Shown: positions 8,885-17,620 of the stretch, piece after piece
Layout: each line of letters begins with the position of its first letter
Numbering within the stretch: the first letter of the stretch is position 1
From: an uncultured Bacteroidales bacterium
Lineage (GTDB): Bacteria; Bacteroidota; Bacteroidia; Bacteroidales; UBA932
Direction: 5' to 3'
Assembly (NCBI GenBank): GCA_946405435.1
Contig: CAMJHF010000009.1
Coordinates: forward strand, 41,188-105,187
Length of the DNA stretch: 64,000 nucleotides
Notes under the pieces: generated by a model
Told to the model about the DNA's origin: nothing
Database searches by the model: none
Seen by the model: the letters and a program-made list of their open reading frames with translations, nothing else
Position numbers and translations under genes: made by a program

Positions 8885-11572
8885 ATGAAGACTAATATTG
8901 CTGTCATAATGGCCGCGTTCTGCATTGCAGCCTGCAGCGGACGCTATGAAATTCCGGAACCTCCGGGCGGGCCTTTGAAGAAGGAAGTGAACATTGTAAT
9001 CTCCGGAGGAAGTCTTCCGGCAGTAGACACAAGGAGCAGCGTCACAGCGGCGGAGGATGGAATCCGTTCCGCTACCGTACTGTTCTTCAAGGATGGAGTC
9101 CTTCAGGAGCAGTTGGGCAAACAGGTCTCCTTTTCGGGACGCGGCGTTAGCAGCTGCACCATCACGGTTGAACTGTTGTCAGGGTGCAGCTATGACATTC
9201 TTGCCATCGCCAATGCGAATCCTGGCAATGTCCCCGCACGGCTTTCAGAAGCCTTGGCGGGCCTGGCTTGCTGCGTTTCAGATATAAAGTCTTGGAGTTC
9301 AGATGGTTTGCCTATGGCGGGAAGGGCAGTGTGCCGGGTCCCGGCCTCCGGATCAAGTGTGGAGATACCTCTGGTGCGCCTTGTGTCCAAGGTGAATTTT
9401 ACCGTGAAGACATCCGGCATAAAGCATGGAACCCTTAAACTGACGTCGATACGCGTCCGTCAAATGAATAGCGTGTGCCCCTTTTTTGCACCGGGACGCG
9501 CAGCCGCGCAAGTGTGCGACGGCGACCTGGCCTCGGCCGCAGAACTCTCGGGCGCCAACGCCAGCCCCGGCGGCTATACATGCAGCTTCTATGTCCTGGA
9601 AAACCTGCAGGGGAACATATTGGCGGGCAACAGCGACCCAAGGGCAAAAGTCCCGGACAGGGTAAGGGCGGCGGGTCATAATCCTGATCTGTGCACTTAT
9701 CTGGAACTGCTTGGAACCTATAGCGGCAGCTCCGGCCAGCTGCGCGGTGAACCTCTTACCGCCCGGCTGTTCCTCGGCTCCGATGCGAGTTCGAACTTCG
9801 ACCTGCTTCGCAACAGCCAGTACAACATAGAGCTTTCCATTACCGATGAAGGGTGCCTTGGGACCGATTGGAAGATAGACGGCAACCTGTTGGACAGCAG
9901 GGAGATGTATTTCAGCCCGGCAAGCAGTTCCCTCCAGCCCGGCTCCATCGGCAGCGCCCGGCTCGTGACCAATCTGAGCTATGCGGCAGGAGATTATTCC
10001 TACTCGGTGGGCGGAGACCTTATGTACTTTGACGTGCAAGCCGCAGATGGGGCGCGGCAGTTTACGGTAACATGCCTTCCCGGCGCTCCTGCCGGTGCGC
10101 ATGTCGAAATCACTGCTTCTACCTGGGACGGCAGGGTGACTGCCGTCCACAGGGCCTCGGCGGCTGCGGCCCAATCTGCAGAGTATACAGCCGTCTGGCA
10201 GGAAGGCGGAAGCGTTCTTTACCTGGCGCAGCGAGGAGTGCTGTATATCAAGGACGCCTCGACCGGAAACATCCCCGGAGGAAAACTTACGGCGTCAAGT
10301 ACGACAGGGGTGACGGATATCACCAAATCCGGCTCGGGATGGCTTGTAGATGCGGTGCAGACTGGCGAAGATACCATCGTGATAAAAGCGGACGGCGAAG
10401 TGATAGCGCGAATCCCTTTCTCCTGCGTGGCGCCGGTGCTCAAGTTCTCATCCGACAGAATATTCCTCCCCCTGGACGGGAACGTAGTCACCTGCGGTCC
10501 ATCTTATCGGAAAGTTGATGGCAGCGTATTGAATTACAGTGACTTCGTGCCCGAGTTGTATGAGGAGCTGCTGGACGTTTCGGTAGAGCGCGATGCTTCA
10601 GTCCAGAAGTTCGGGCGAAGCTGGCAGCGCGGGTCCGGTTACGGTAATCCGGCGGTAAGGAGCAGGATGATGGCTTCGACCCACAGCGTTTTCGGCTTCT
10701 ACCTGGACAAGTTGGAAGTGGGCGGAGTTGCCATAAGCGACAATTATGATTTTTCCGCCGGTCCGGTCATGCTTGAACGCGTGACGGGGTATCCCAACGA
10801 CAGGGATTGCGGAGTGGCGCCGGCAACTGCTGAACTATATACTTCCGATCCTTTTTCCGGTTCAGTGTATCTCGGAGAGAGGAGCAGCTGGGCGCTTGCC
10901 CGCTGGAACGACCTTTCAGACCGCAACGAAACCTTTACATTCACATTTGGAGACCTTGTGCTCCCGGGCAACGATGCTAGCGCGGCTTCCGTGGTATATC
11001 CTTTCTCGGAAGAAGGGAAGTACGAATTCACCAAGCCCGACAGGAACACCGTCAAGATGACTATCTTGTACAACGATTATGTGGAGACGGCAATGCCGGA
11101 GCACGACTTTACCCTCGCTCCGGTCATGCGCAACAGGAACTCGGGGCATACTTATATTTCGCATAACAGGCTCTCCGCCGCGTTTACGGTCAATCTTGCC
11201 GTGGGAGGCGCAGTTGAAGAAAATGGCGCGGGAGGATGTGACGTACGGGTGGAATGGGCGTTCCCTCGTCGCGACGAAGGACGGCTTTCCTATATCGAGA
11301 AGAATGCTGTTGCCGCTTATTCGGATGCCGGCAGATGGAACAAAGGCATGTACGAAAGGCTCTACATAGTCCACGGCTATACTCCTGACTATGTGCTGGA
11401 AACGGAATCACCAGCCTACAGCTTCGCGGATTTGAGCGTGGCGCATTCCGTCATAAGTCCCTTGTCAGGATCAAGCTATCATGTCCCGGAAGAATATGGG
11501 GGAGGTTACGACCTGGTGCTGTGGAAGTATGAAGAACTCTATCCCGACACAGGAGGGTGGCTCCCGAAATAG
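8885..11572 (+). CDS. Large DUF4906-type lipoprotein, probable fimbrial tip component
   Basis: An 895-aa lipoprotein (lipobox IAAC, then SGRYEIPEPPGG). The first 330 residues look like two FimA-like beta-sandwich domains (VNIVISGGSLPAVDTRSS, VNFTVKTSGIKHGTLKLTS). The rest resembles DUF4906 proteins that often close type V pilus operons in Bacteroidota, including TAVWQEGGSVLYLAQRGVLYI and a long beta-rich C-terminal half. By gene order it would be an accessory or tip protein that contacts host or partner surfaces. That role is inference. The 3' end overlaps the convergent arginase-family gene by 34 bp, and no terminator is seen. Confidence 0.65.
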   Translation: MKTNIAVIMAAFCIAACSGRYEIPEPPGGPLKKEVNIVISGGSLPAVDTRSSVTAAEDGIRSATVLFFKDGVLQEQLGKQVSFSGRGVSSCTITVELLSGCSYDILAIANANPGNVPARLSEALAGLACCVSDIKSWSSDGLPMAGRAVCRVPASGSSVEIPLVRLVSKVNFTVKTSGIKHGTLKLTSIRVRQMNSVCPFFAPGRAAAQVCDGDLASAAELSGANASPGGYTCSFYVLENLQGNILAGNSDPRAKVPDRVRAAGHNPDLCTYLELLGTYSGSSGQLRGEPLTARLFLGSDASSNFDLLRNSQYNIELSITDEGCLGTDWKIDGNLLDSREMYFSPASSSLQPGSIGSARLVTNLSYAAGDYSYSVGGDLMYFDVQAADGARQFTVTCLPGAPAGAHVEITASTWDGRVTAVHRASAAAAQSAEYTAVWQEGGSVLYLAQRGVLYIKDASTGNIPGGKLTASSTTGVTDITKSGSGWLVDAVQTGEDTIVIKADGEVIARIPFSCVAPVLKFSSDRIFLPLDGNVVTCGPSYRKVDGSVLNYSDFVPELYEELLDVSVERDASVQKFGRSWQRGSGYGNPAVRSRMMASTHSVFGFYLDKLEVGGVAISDNYDFSAGPVMLERVTGYPNDRDCGVAPATAELYTSDPFSGSVYLGERSSWALARWNDLSDRNETFTFTFGDLVLPGNDASAASVVYPFSEEGKYEFTKPDRNTVKMTILYNDYVETAMPEHDFTLAPVMRNRNSGHTYISHNRLSAAFTVNLAVGGAVEENGAGGCDVRVEWAFPRRDEGRLSYIEKNAVAAYSDAGRWNKGMYERLYIVHGYTPDYVLETESPAYSFADLSVAHSVISPLSGSSYHVPEEYGGGYDLVLWKYEELYPDTGGWLPK

Positions 11573-12186
11573 GAGGCAAGTATGTTGCGCGTGCGAACAT
11601 TTACTGCAAGGTCGGCGGCGCCGGCACCCTGGGCTATGGTGAGGCCTCCGCAGATATCTACACCTGCGATCCGGTGGCTGCGGCTTATTGTTTCGACAGA
11701 TTCTATAAGCTCGTCCGGCGTCATCGCGCCCTGGCTCCAGTCGGTCCGCGCCCAGTCGGGAGAAAGAACATCCAGGTCGATGGACAGGTAGACGGGCAGC
11801 TCGCCGGGGATGTCGGCAGTGTTTAGGTAATCAGCTTTCATTGCCGGAATGTCCTTTCTGGCCGAGTCTACCCAGTTGCCGCAGCTCAGGAGGCCTGCTC
11901 CCAGCGAATCTTGTTCGTCATCGGGATGATTGTCGAACAGTGCCAGGACAAAGGGCGAACTCATTTTTTCCAGCCATAGTTTGCTGATGTAGTGGAAATC
12001 TCCGGTATCTATCCAATGGATATCAGAGATTTGTTCTGCTCCAATTGCTTGGCGTAGAGCGCACAAGGCCTCTTCGCTGCAGTAGCAGAAACACCCTTCG
12101 AGAGCGCGGAGGTCAAGGAGTTTCGAACCCTCTGGAAGCCATCCTTCATCGTCGTAGACGCCGCTTAAATTCAGAATTGTGTGCAT
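11539..12186 (-). CDS. Arginase/ureohydrolase family protein, short form
   Basis: A 215-aa protein with the arginase fold metal motifs: DFHYISKLWLEKM, LFDNHPDDEQ in the place of DxHxD, and YLSIDLDVLSPDW matching SxDxDxxxP. It is shorter than the usual 300 residues: the N-terminal region before the first metal ligand is compact. Related proteins in Bacteroidota are called arginase-like and their substrate is not settled (arginine, agmatine, formiminoglutamate or other guanidino compounds). Formiminoglutamate would link it to the hut genes nearby, but FtcD already covers that step. A -7 box lies 8 bp before the start codon. Confidence 0.7.
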   Translation of the reverse strand: MHTILNLSGVYDDEGWLPEGSKLLDLRALEGCFCYCSEEALCALRQAIGAEQISDIHWIDTGDFHYISKLWLEKMSSPFVLALFDNHPDDEQDSLGAGLLSCGNWVDSARKDIPAMKADYLNTADIPGELPVYLSIDLDVLSPDWARTDWSQGAMTPDELIESVETISRSHRIAGVDICGGLTIAQGAGAADLAVNVRTRNILASYFGSHPPVSG

Positions 12187-12194
12187 AACTTGTT

Positions 12195-12202
12195 CAAATC
12201 TA
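12195..12202 (-). promoter_or_regulatory. -7 box (TAGATTTG) for the arginase-family gene
   Basis: Matches TAnnTTTG on the minus strand, 8 bp before the start codon at 12186. It is 12 bp from the divergent box at 12215-12222. Confidence 0.5.
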
Positions 12203-12214
12203 AAAAAAAATTCT

Positions 12215-12222
12215 TAAATTTG
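12215..12222 (+). promoter_or_regulatory. -7 box (TAAATTTG) for the lplA-gcv cluster
   Basis: Matches TAnnTTTG, 33 bp before the ATG at 12256. This supports 12256 over an in-frame ATG at 12181, which lies upstream of the promoter. Confidence 0.6.
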
Positions 12223-12255
12223 CCCCAATCACGTGCTTGTAATAGAGTTTTTTTG

Positions 12256-12720
12256 ATGACCTCTGAACAACTGTTCCCCCTGGATCCGGAGAAAGTCTAC
12301 TATTCGATGGATGAGCTTACACTCGAGACCGATAACGGCCCCGTGACTCTCAAATTGGGGGCGTGGCTCAACGCAGATCCTGTCCGCATCCATCGTATGA
12401 TAGTGAAAGACAAGGTTTTGCAGGTTGATAACTTTGAGGTCCTCAATCCTCTCGTCAGTAAACTCCGCAGGGCGGACCCCGAGTATTACAAGCGTTTCAT
12501 GGGCCTTCAGCTCATCATAGACTATCCTGGTTACAGTTCCGGAATCGTCGCCAAGATACCTTATGAGAACGATCCGGTGGGATTTTACAAATGGTGGCGC
12601 AAGGGCAAGCACGAAGACAAAGTCTACCTGTCTCTGCGCAACCGCATCCTCCTTTTCGAGAAAGTGTCGATGATGGATCCCAAGATGATCCTGAAAAAAG
12701 ACCTGAAGGAAATCCAGTAA
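12256..12720 (+). CDS. Conserved-looking hypothetical protein ahead of lplA
   Basis: A 154-aa soluble protein that I do not recognise. It has no signal peptide, membrane helix or cysteine motif. The first half is a mixed strand/helix region (VTLKLGAWLNADPVRIHRMI) and the second half is basic and aromatic (FYKWWRKGKHEDKVYLSLRN). The gene stops 3 bp before lplA and is the first gene after a TAAATTTG promoter. Its place suggests a link with lipoylation or glycine cleavage, but that is only association. Codon use looks like that of its neighbours. Confidence 0.7.
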   Translation: MTSEQLFPLDPEKVYYSMDELTLETDNGPVTLKLGAWLNADPVRIHRMIVKDKVLQVDNFEVLNPLVSKLRRADPEYYKRFMGLQLIIDYPGYSSGIVAKIPYENDPVGFYKWWRKGKHEDKVYLSLRNRILLFEKVSMMDPKMILKKDLKEIQ

Positions 12721-12723
12721 CCG

Positions 12724-13434
12724 ATGGACTTTATCCTTCTTCCTGACCGGGCCCACAAGCCCCTGTCGTTCTACCTGGCCATGGAAGAATATGTAGCTGC
12801 GGCCATAGGCTGCGGTTTTTTTGTATGGCAGGTCGACCCTACCGTAATAATAGGCAGGAACCAGGATCTCCGGTCGGAGGTTGACCTTGAGTATTGCAAC
12901 GCAAAAGGCATCAATATCGTGCGCCGTAAAAGCGGCGGCGGATGCGTGTATGCCGACCGGGGCAACCTGATGATTTCCTATATCACTCCGCGCAAAGGTG
13001 TAGATGATGTTTTCCCCTTCTTCATGAACCGCCTTGCCGGCGTTCTCCGTGACTGTGGAGTCAATGCCATGGTCACAGGGCGCAACGATATCCTTGTCGG
13101 TGGACGCAAAGTGTCGGGCAGTGCCTTCTTTGTGCATCCTGGCGCCAGCATAGTACATTCCACGCTGATGTTCAACGTGGATCTGGATGTCCTCGAGCGT
13201 GCCATTACGCCGTCGGCCGAAAAGCTTTCGAGGCATGCCGTTCGCTCGGTCAGGCAGCGCGTAGCCAATCTTGCCGAGTTCGCTCCGGACCTTTCCGTCG
13301 AGGCTGTTACCGAAGCGCTCAAGGCCACTTTCTGCGACTCGGAAAGAGTCTTGACCGGGCTGGAAATTGACTCGGTGCGGCAATTGGAAAAAAGCTATCA
13401 CAAAGAGTCGTTTATTCTTGGAAAAGCGCCTTAA
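12724..13434 (+). CDS. lplA: Lipoate-protein ligase A family
   Basis: A 236-aa member of the biotin/lipoate ligase fold. The signature RRKSGGGCVYADRGNLMIS near residues 60-80 holds the lipoyl-AMP binding loop, and GRNDILVGGRKVSGSAFF holds the conserved lysine site. It lacks the long C-terminal accessory domain of E. coli LplA, so it could be a ligase, or an octanoyl/lipoyl transferase of related fold. It sits just upstream of gcvT and gcvH, whose product needs lipoate on Lys64, so GcvH is the likely target. Confidence 0.85.
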   Translation: MDFILLPDRAHKPLSFYLAMEEYVAAAIGCGFFVWQVDPTVIIGRNQDLRSEVDLEYCNAKGINIVRRKSGGGCVYADRGNLMISYITPRKGVDDVFPFFMNRLAGVLRDCGVNAMVTGRNDILVGGRKVSGSAFFVHPGASIVHSTLMFNVDLDVLERAITPSAEKLSRHAVRSVRQRVANLAEFAPDLSVEAVTEALKATFCDSERVLTGLEIDSVRQLEKSYHKESFILGKAP

Positions 13435-13440
13435 AACACG

Positions 13441-13448
13441 TATATTTG
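13441..13448 (+). promoter_or_regulatory. Possible internal -7 box (TATATTTG) before gcvT
   Basis: Matches TAnnTTTG in the 22-bp gap between lplA and gcvT, 8 bp before the ATG at 13457. It could give the gcv genes their own nearly leaderless transcript. It may also be chance, since the genes are otherwise co-directional. Confidence 0.35.
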
Positions 13449-13456
13449 ACACTACT

Positions 13457-14560
13457 ATGGACCAATCTCTGAAAGTTACCTGCCTGCACGACAGCCACAT
13501 ATCGTTGGGGGCCAAGATGAGCCCCTTCGCAGGCTTTGACATGCCGATACAATACAGCGGCATAATCCAGGAACATAATGCGGTGCGCAATGCCGCGGGT
13601 ATGTTCGACGTTTCCCACATGGGCGAGATAGTCGTCGACGGACCGGACGCCGAAGCTTTTGTAAATCATGTATTTACCAATGACGTGCGGCCACTGGCGG
13701 CCGGCGGCATCCTCTATGGTATGATGTGCTACCCCGACGGCGGAGTCGTAGACGACCTGCTCGTCTACAAGGAATTCGAATCGGGATTCCTGCTGGTGGT
13801 AAACGCCGCCAACATAGAGAAGGATTACGAGTGGCTGCAGCAGCAGTCGGAAGGTTTTGAGGTGGAAATCTTCAACGACTCCGACTCCTGGGGCCAGATT
13901 GCCCTCCAGGGTCCCGCATCCGAGGACGCCCTGGTAAAGGCCTTCGGCCTTGAGGAACTGCGCGACCTGGAATTCTACACCTTCTTCGACCTCGAAGATG
14001 AAGACGGCGGCCGCGTTATCGTGAGCCGTACCGGCTATACCGGCGAGGACGGATTCGAGATTTACGCTTCTCCGGACAATATTGTCGACCTTTGGAATCT
14101 TTTCCTCGAAGATGGCATTACGCCCTGCGGCCTTGGCTGCCGCGACACCCTTCGGTTCGAGGCCGGCCTTCCCCTGTACGGCGATGAACTGAGTCCCGAA
14201 ATCAGCCCCGTCATGGCCGGCCTGTCCATGTTCTGCAAACTGGACAAGCCCGAATTCATAGGTAAGGAAGCCATAGAAAAACAGAAGGCGGAGGGCGTGG
14301 CCCGCAAGATAGTGGGAATCGAACTCCACGACAATGCCATCCCCCGTGCCGGTTATCCAGTGGAACTCGAAGACGGAACGCAGGTAGGAGTAGTGACCAC
14401 CGGCTACCATTCCATCAGTCTGGACAAGAGCATCTGTTTCGCCCTGGTGGATTCCCGGTATTCGGCGCTCGGCACCCCTCTGTATATCAGGATCCGCAAG
14501 CGCGTCTTCCCTGGAGAAGTTATCAAAAAGAGGTTTTATAAGACAAACTATAAAAAATGA
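13457..14560 (+). CDS. gcvT: Glycine cleavage system T protein (aminomethyltransferase)
   Basis: A 367-aa T protein. It takes the aminomethyl group from lipoyl-GcvH and passes the carbon to tetrahydrofolate, giving 5,10-methylene-THF and ammonia. Motifs include FDVSHMGEIVVDGPDAEAF, the folate-site region YTGEDGFEIYA, and GLGCRDTLRFEAGLPLYG. The C-terminal barrel contains VGVVTTGYHSISLDKSI. The ATG at 13457 gives the family's usual length; an upstream in-frame ATG would run into lplA. Its stop overlaps the gcvH start by 4 bp. Confidence 0.97.
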   Translation: MDQSLKVTCLHDSHISLGAKMSPFAGFDMPIQYSGIIQEHNAVRNAAGMFDVSHMGEIVVDGPDAEAFVNHVFTNDVRPLAAGGILYGMMCYPDGGVVDDLLVYKEFESGFLLVVNAANIEKDYEWLQQQSEGFEVEIFNDSDSWGQIALQGPASEDALVKAFGLEELRDLEFYTFFDLEDEDGGRVIVSRTGYTGEDGFEIYASPDNIVDLWNLFLEDGITPCGLGCRDTLRFEAGLPLYGDELSPEISPVMAGLSMFCKLDKPEFIGKEAIEKQKAEGVARKIVGIELHDNAIPRAGYPVELEDGTQVGVVTTGYHSISLDKSICFALVDSRYSALGTPLYIRIRKRVFPGEVIKKRFYKTNYKK

Positions 14561-14934
14561 GCAGAATAATCGAAGGACTCCTTTACAGCAAGTCACATGA
14601 ATGGGTGAAGGTCGAGGACGGCCTCGCCGTCATCGGTGTATCCGACTTTGCACAATCCGAAATGGGTGATATCACTTATGTGGATCTCCCTTCTGAAGGC
14701 GATGAAATCCAGGCCGGTGAGGAATTCGGCGCCCTCGAAAGCGTCAAGGCCTCCAGTGACCTTTACAGCCCCGTGAGCGGCACTGTCGAGGCCGTCAACG
14801 AAGAGCTCGAATCGGCTCCCGAACTGGTCAACCAAGATGCCTACGCCGCATGGATCATCAAGGTCCGCATGAGCGACGCTTCCGAACTTGAATCCCTGCT
14901 GGATGCAGCGGCATACGCCAAGATAGCAGAGTAA
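14557..14934 (+). CDS. gcvH: Glycine cleavage system H protein
   Basis: A 125-aa lipoyl carrier that shuttles the aminomethyl intermediate between the P, T and L proteins. The lipoyl-lysine hairpin is GALESVKASSDLYSP, with Lys64 as the attachment site. The N-terminal HEWVKVEDGLAVIGVSDFAQ and the C-terminal AWIIKVRMSD are typical. It overlaps gcvT by 4 bp, and gcvPA starts 2 bp after its stop. No L protein (dihydrolipoyl dehydrogenase) is encoded in the window, so that subunit must come from elsewhere. Confidence 0.98.
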   Translation: MSRIIEGLLYSKSHEWVKVEDGLAVIGVSDFAQSEMGDITYVDLPSEGDEIQAGEEFGALESVKASSDLYSPVSGTVEAVNEELESAPELVNQDAYAAWIIKVRMSDASELESLLDAAAYAKIAE

Positions 14935-14936
14935 AT

Positions 14937-16250
14937 ATGGGAACATTCGCCTATTTCCCCCACACAGAGGAGGATATTCGGGTGATGTTGGAACGTATAG
15001 GCGCACCCTCTCTGGATGCGCTCTATTCTGATGTGCCCGAAGAGTTCATCCGCAAGGAAGAGTACGACCTTCCTTCCGCCATGACCGAGGACCAGGTCCG
15101 CGCCTGGTTTGAGTCCATGGCCGCCCGTAACACACGCCTGAAGGTTTTCGCCGGCGCAGGAGCTTATGATCATTACACTCCATCTGTAATCCCGTACATC
15201 ACCTCCCGTTCGGAATTCCTTACCGCCTACACGCCCTACCAGTGCGAGATATCGCAGGGAACGCTGCGCTACATATTCGAGTGGCAGACCATGATCTGCG
15301 CCCTCACGGGACTGGATGTAGCCAATGCATCCATGTACGACGGCCCTACGGCGGCAGCCGAGGCCATGCGCATGTGCGTCGCCAGCACCCGCAAGCGCAA
15401 TACGGTAGTGGCCTCGTCCGGGCTGTTGCCCAATGTGCTGGAAGTGCTGCGTACCTATGCGCATTATTCCGGCATCAACCTGGTGGAAACCTGGGATGTG
15501 GCCGAGGCCGTGGCTGAAGGCACGCTGGACCTGGCGGGAGTGATCGTCCCTTCCATCAACCGTTATGGACTGATAGAGAGCCATCTCGGCCTGTCGGACC
15601 TGGTGCACGGCATGGGCGGACTCCTTGTCGAGTACTGCGACCCTTCCGCGCTCGCCGTTGTCAAGACGCCCGCCGAATGGGGCGCCGACATTGCCGTGGG
15701 CGACGGCCAGACCCTGGGCATACCCCTTTGCTACGGAGGCCCATACGTTGGATTCATGGCTTGCCGCACCGACCTCATGCGCAAACTGCCCGGCCGTATA
15801 GTGGGGCAGACCCATGATGCGCAGGGGCGCAGGGCATTCGTGCTCACCCTCCAGGCCCGCGAGCAGCACATCCGCCGCGAAAAGGCCACGTCGAACATCT
15901 GTTCCAACGAGTCTCTCATGGCCCTCTGGTGTACGGTTTACCTCTCCCTCATGGGCCCCGAAGGGATGCGCCGGCTCAATGCCCTGTGCTACGAGGGCTC
16001 GCATTACCTCAAGGAAGAACTGCTCGCCACGGGACTTTTCTCCGATCCTTTCCCCGACCGCGAGTTCCTCAAGGAATTTGTGCTGACTCCCCGGTGCGAC
16101 GTTCCCAAACTGCAGCAGGCCCTTCTGGATGCAGGCATCTTCGGCGCCCTTGCCACCGAAGAAGGATATGTGAGCTTCTGCGTAACCGAGCGCCGTACGC
16201 GCGAGGAAATTGACAATCTCGTTAAAGTTATAATGGAGGCTGGGTTATGA
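14937..16250 (+). CDS. gcvPA: Glycine dehydrogenase (decarboxylating) subunit 1
   Basis: A 437-aa N-terminal-type subunit of split P protein. It has the YTPYQCEISQGTLRYIFEWQTM segment, the SMYDGPTAAAEAMRM segment and the ICSNESLMALWCTVYLSLMG segment of this subunit. With GcvPB it forms the PLP enzyme that decarboxylates glycine and loads the carbon on GcvH. Many Bacteroidota encode a fused P protein, so the split form is worth noting. It overlaps gcvPB by 4 bp, which fits a two-subunit complex. Confidence 0.96.
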   Translation: MGTFAYFPHTEEDIRVMLERIGAPSLDALYSDVPEEFIRKEEYDLPSAMTEDQVRAWFESMAARNTRLKVFAGAGAYDHYTPSVIPYITSRSEFLTAYTPYQCEISQGTLRYIFEWQTMICALTGLDVANASMYDGPTAAAEAMRMCVASTRKRNTVVASSGLLPNVLEVLRTYAHYSGINLVETWDVAEAVAEGTLDLAGVIVPSINRYGLIESHLGLSDLVHGMGGLLVEYCDPSALAVVKTPAEWGADIAVGDGQTLGIPLCYGGPYVGFMACRTDLMRKLPGRIVGQTHDAQGRRAFVLTLQAREQHIRREKATSNICSNESLMALWCTVYLSLMGPEGMRRLNALCYEGSHYLKEELLATGLFSDPFPDREFLKEFVLTPRCDVPKLQQALLDAGIFGALATEEGYVSFCVTERRTREEIDNLVKVIMEAGL

Positions 16251-17620
16251 GATACTACGACAAACTCATCTTCGAACTTTCCCGTCCCGGCCGCAGCGCT
16301 TTCTCGCTGCCTCGGCCGGAGAAGGACATCCCCGCATGCGGCAATATATGGCGTGAGTCCGCGCTGGACCTTCCGGAGGTCAGCGAGCCGGATGTCGTCC
16401 GCCACTATACCAACTTGAGCCAGATGAATTTCGGCGTCGATACCGGATTCTATCCGCTTGGGTCCTGTACCATGAAGTACAATCCCAAGATCAACGAAGA
16501 AATCGTCTCCATGTTCGGCGGTCTGCATCCGCTGCAGCCGGCATCCACCACCCAGGGCGTCCGTGACATCTATTCATTCATGGACAAGGCCCTCGCCGAG
16601 ATAACCGGCATGAAGCATTTCACCTTCCTCCCGTGTGCCGGAGCGCACGGCGAGCTCACAGGCCTCATGCTCATAAGGGAATACCACATGAGCAGGGGAG
16701 ACTCCGCCCGCACCAAGATAATAGTCCCGGACAGCGCGCACGGCACCAATCCTGCGAGCGCGGCGGTCTGCGGACTCGATGTGGTGGTGGTCAAGTCCCG
16801 TCCCGACGGCCTTGTGGACATAGAGGCGCTCAAGCCCCTTCTCGGCCCCGACATTGCCGGCATCATGCTCACCAACCCCAACACGCTCGGCCTCTTCGAA
16901 AAGGACATCAAGCAAATAGCGGAACTGGTGCACGGCTGCGGAGGTCTCCTCTACTACGACGGAGCCAACATGAACCCGCTCATGGGCGTCGTTCGCCCCG
17001 GAGACATGGGCTTCGACGTGATGCACCTCAATCTGCACAAGACCTTCTCCACCCCTCATGGCGGCGGCGGTCCCGGCAGCGGCCCGGTGGGCGTGTGCGA
17101 GCGCCTGGTGCCGTTCCTGGAAAAGCCCCGGGTGAGCGGATTCCACGGCAACTTCGGCGTCATCCTCCGTGCCTGTGCTTATATACTGAGTCTCGGGCGT
17201 GAGAATGTGAAGCTGGCGGGCCGTCTGTCGACTCTGGCGGCCAACTATATCAAGGAGTCCCTGAAGGACTGCTTCAAACTGCCGATAGAATCTGTCTGCA
17301 AGCATGAGTTCGTGTTCGATGGCCTGCTGGAGCCCAACGGCGTGACCACCCTCGATGTGGCCAAACGCTTGCTCGACTACGGCTTCCACGCCCCTACGAT
17401 CTACTTCCCCCTGCTGTTCCATGAGGCCCTGATGATAGAGCCCACGGAGACGGAGTCGCTGCAGACGCTGGACGCCTTCATCGAAGTGATGCACAAGATT
17501 GCCGCCGAGGCGGCCGGCGACCCGGAATTGCTCAAGAGCGCCCCTCACGACACTCCGATTTCGCGCCCGGATGAAACCACCGCCGCCCGACAGCCGATTC
17601 TAAAATACAGCAAGGTATGA
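16247..17620 (+). CDS. gcvPB: Glycine dehydrogenase (decarboxylating) subunit 2
   Basis: A 457-aa C-terminal-type P subunit carrying the PLP lysine in LNLHKTFSTPHGGGGPGSGP. Other motifs are YPLGSCTMKYNPKINE, HGTNPASA and LTNPNTLGLFE. It pairs with GcvPA. Beyond the family's core it has a short C-terminal tail rich in basic residues and proline. The stop overlaps the start of the downstream metallophosphoesterase gene by 4 bp, so that gene is probably part of the same transcript. Confidence 0.96.
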   Translation: MRYYDKLIFELSRPGRSAFSLPRPEKDIPACGNIWRESALDLPEVSEPDVVRHYTNLSQMNFGVDTGFYPLGSCTMKYNPKINEEIVSMFGGLHPLQPASTTQGVRDIYSFMDKALAEITGMKHFTFLPCAGAHGELTGLMLIREYHMSRGDSARTKIIVPDSAHGTNPASAAVCGLDVVVVKSRPDGLVDIEALKPLLGPDIAGIMLTNPNTLGLFEKDIKQIAELVHGCGGLLYYDGANMNPLMGVVRPGDMGFDVMHLNLHKTFSTPHGGGGPGSGPVGVCERLVPFLEKPRVSGFHGNFGVILRACAYILSLGRENVKLAGRLSTLAANYIKESLKDCFKLPIESVCKHEFVFDGLLEPNGVTTLDVAKRLLDYGFHAPTIYFPLLFHEALMIEPTETESLQTLDAFIEVMHKIAAEAAGDPELLKSAPHDTPISRPDETTAARQPILKYSKV

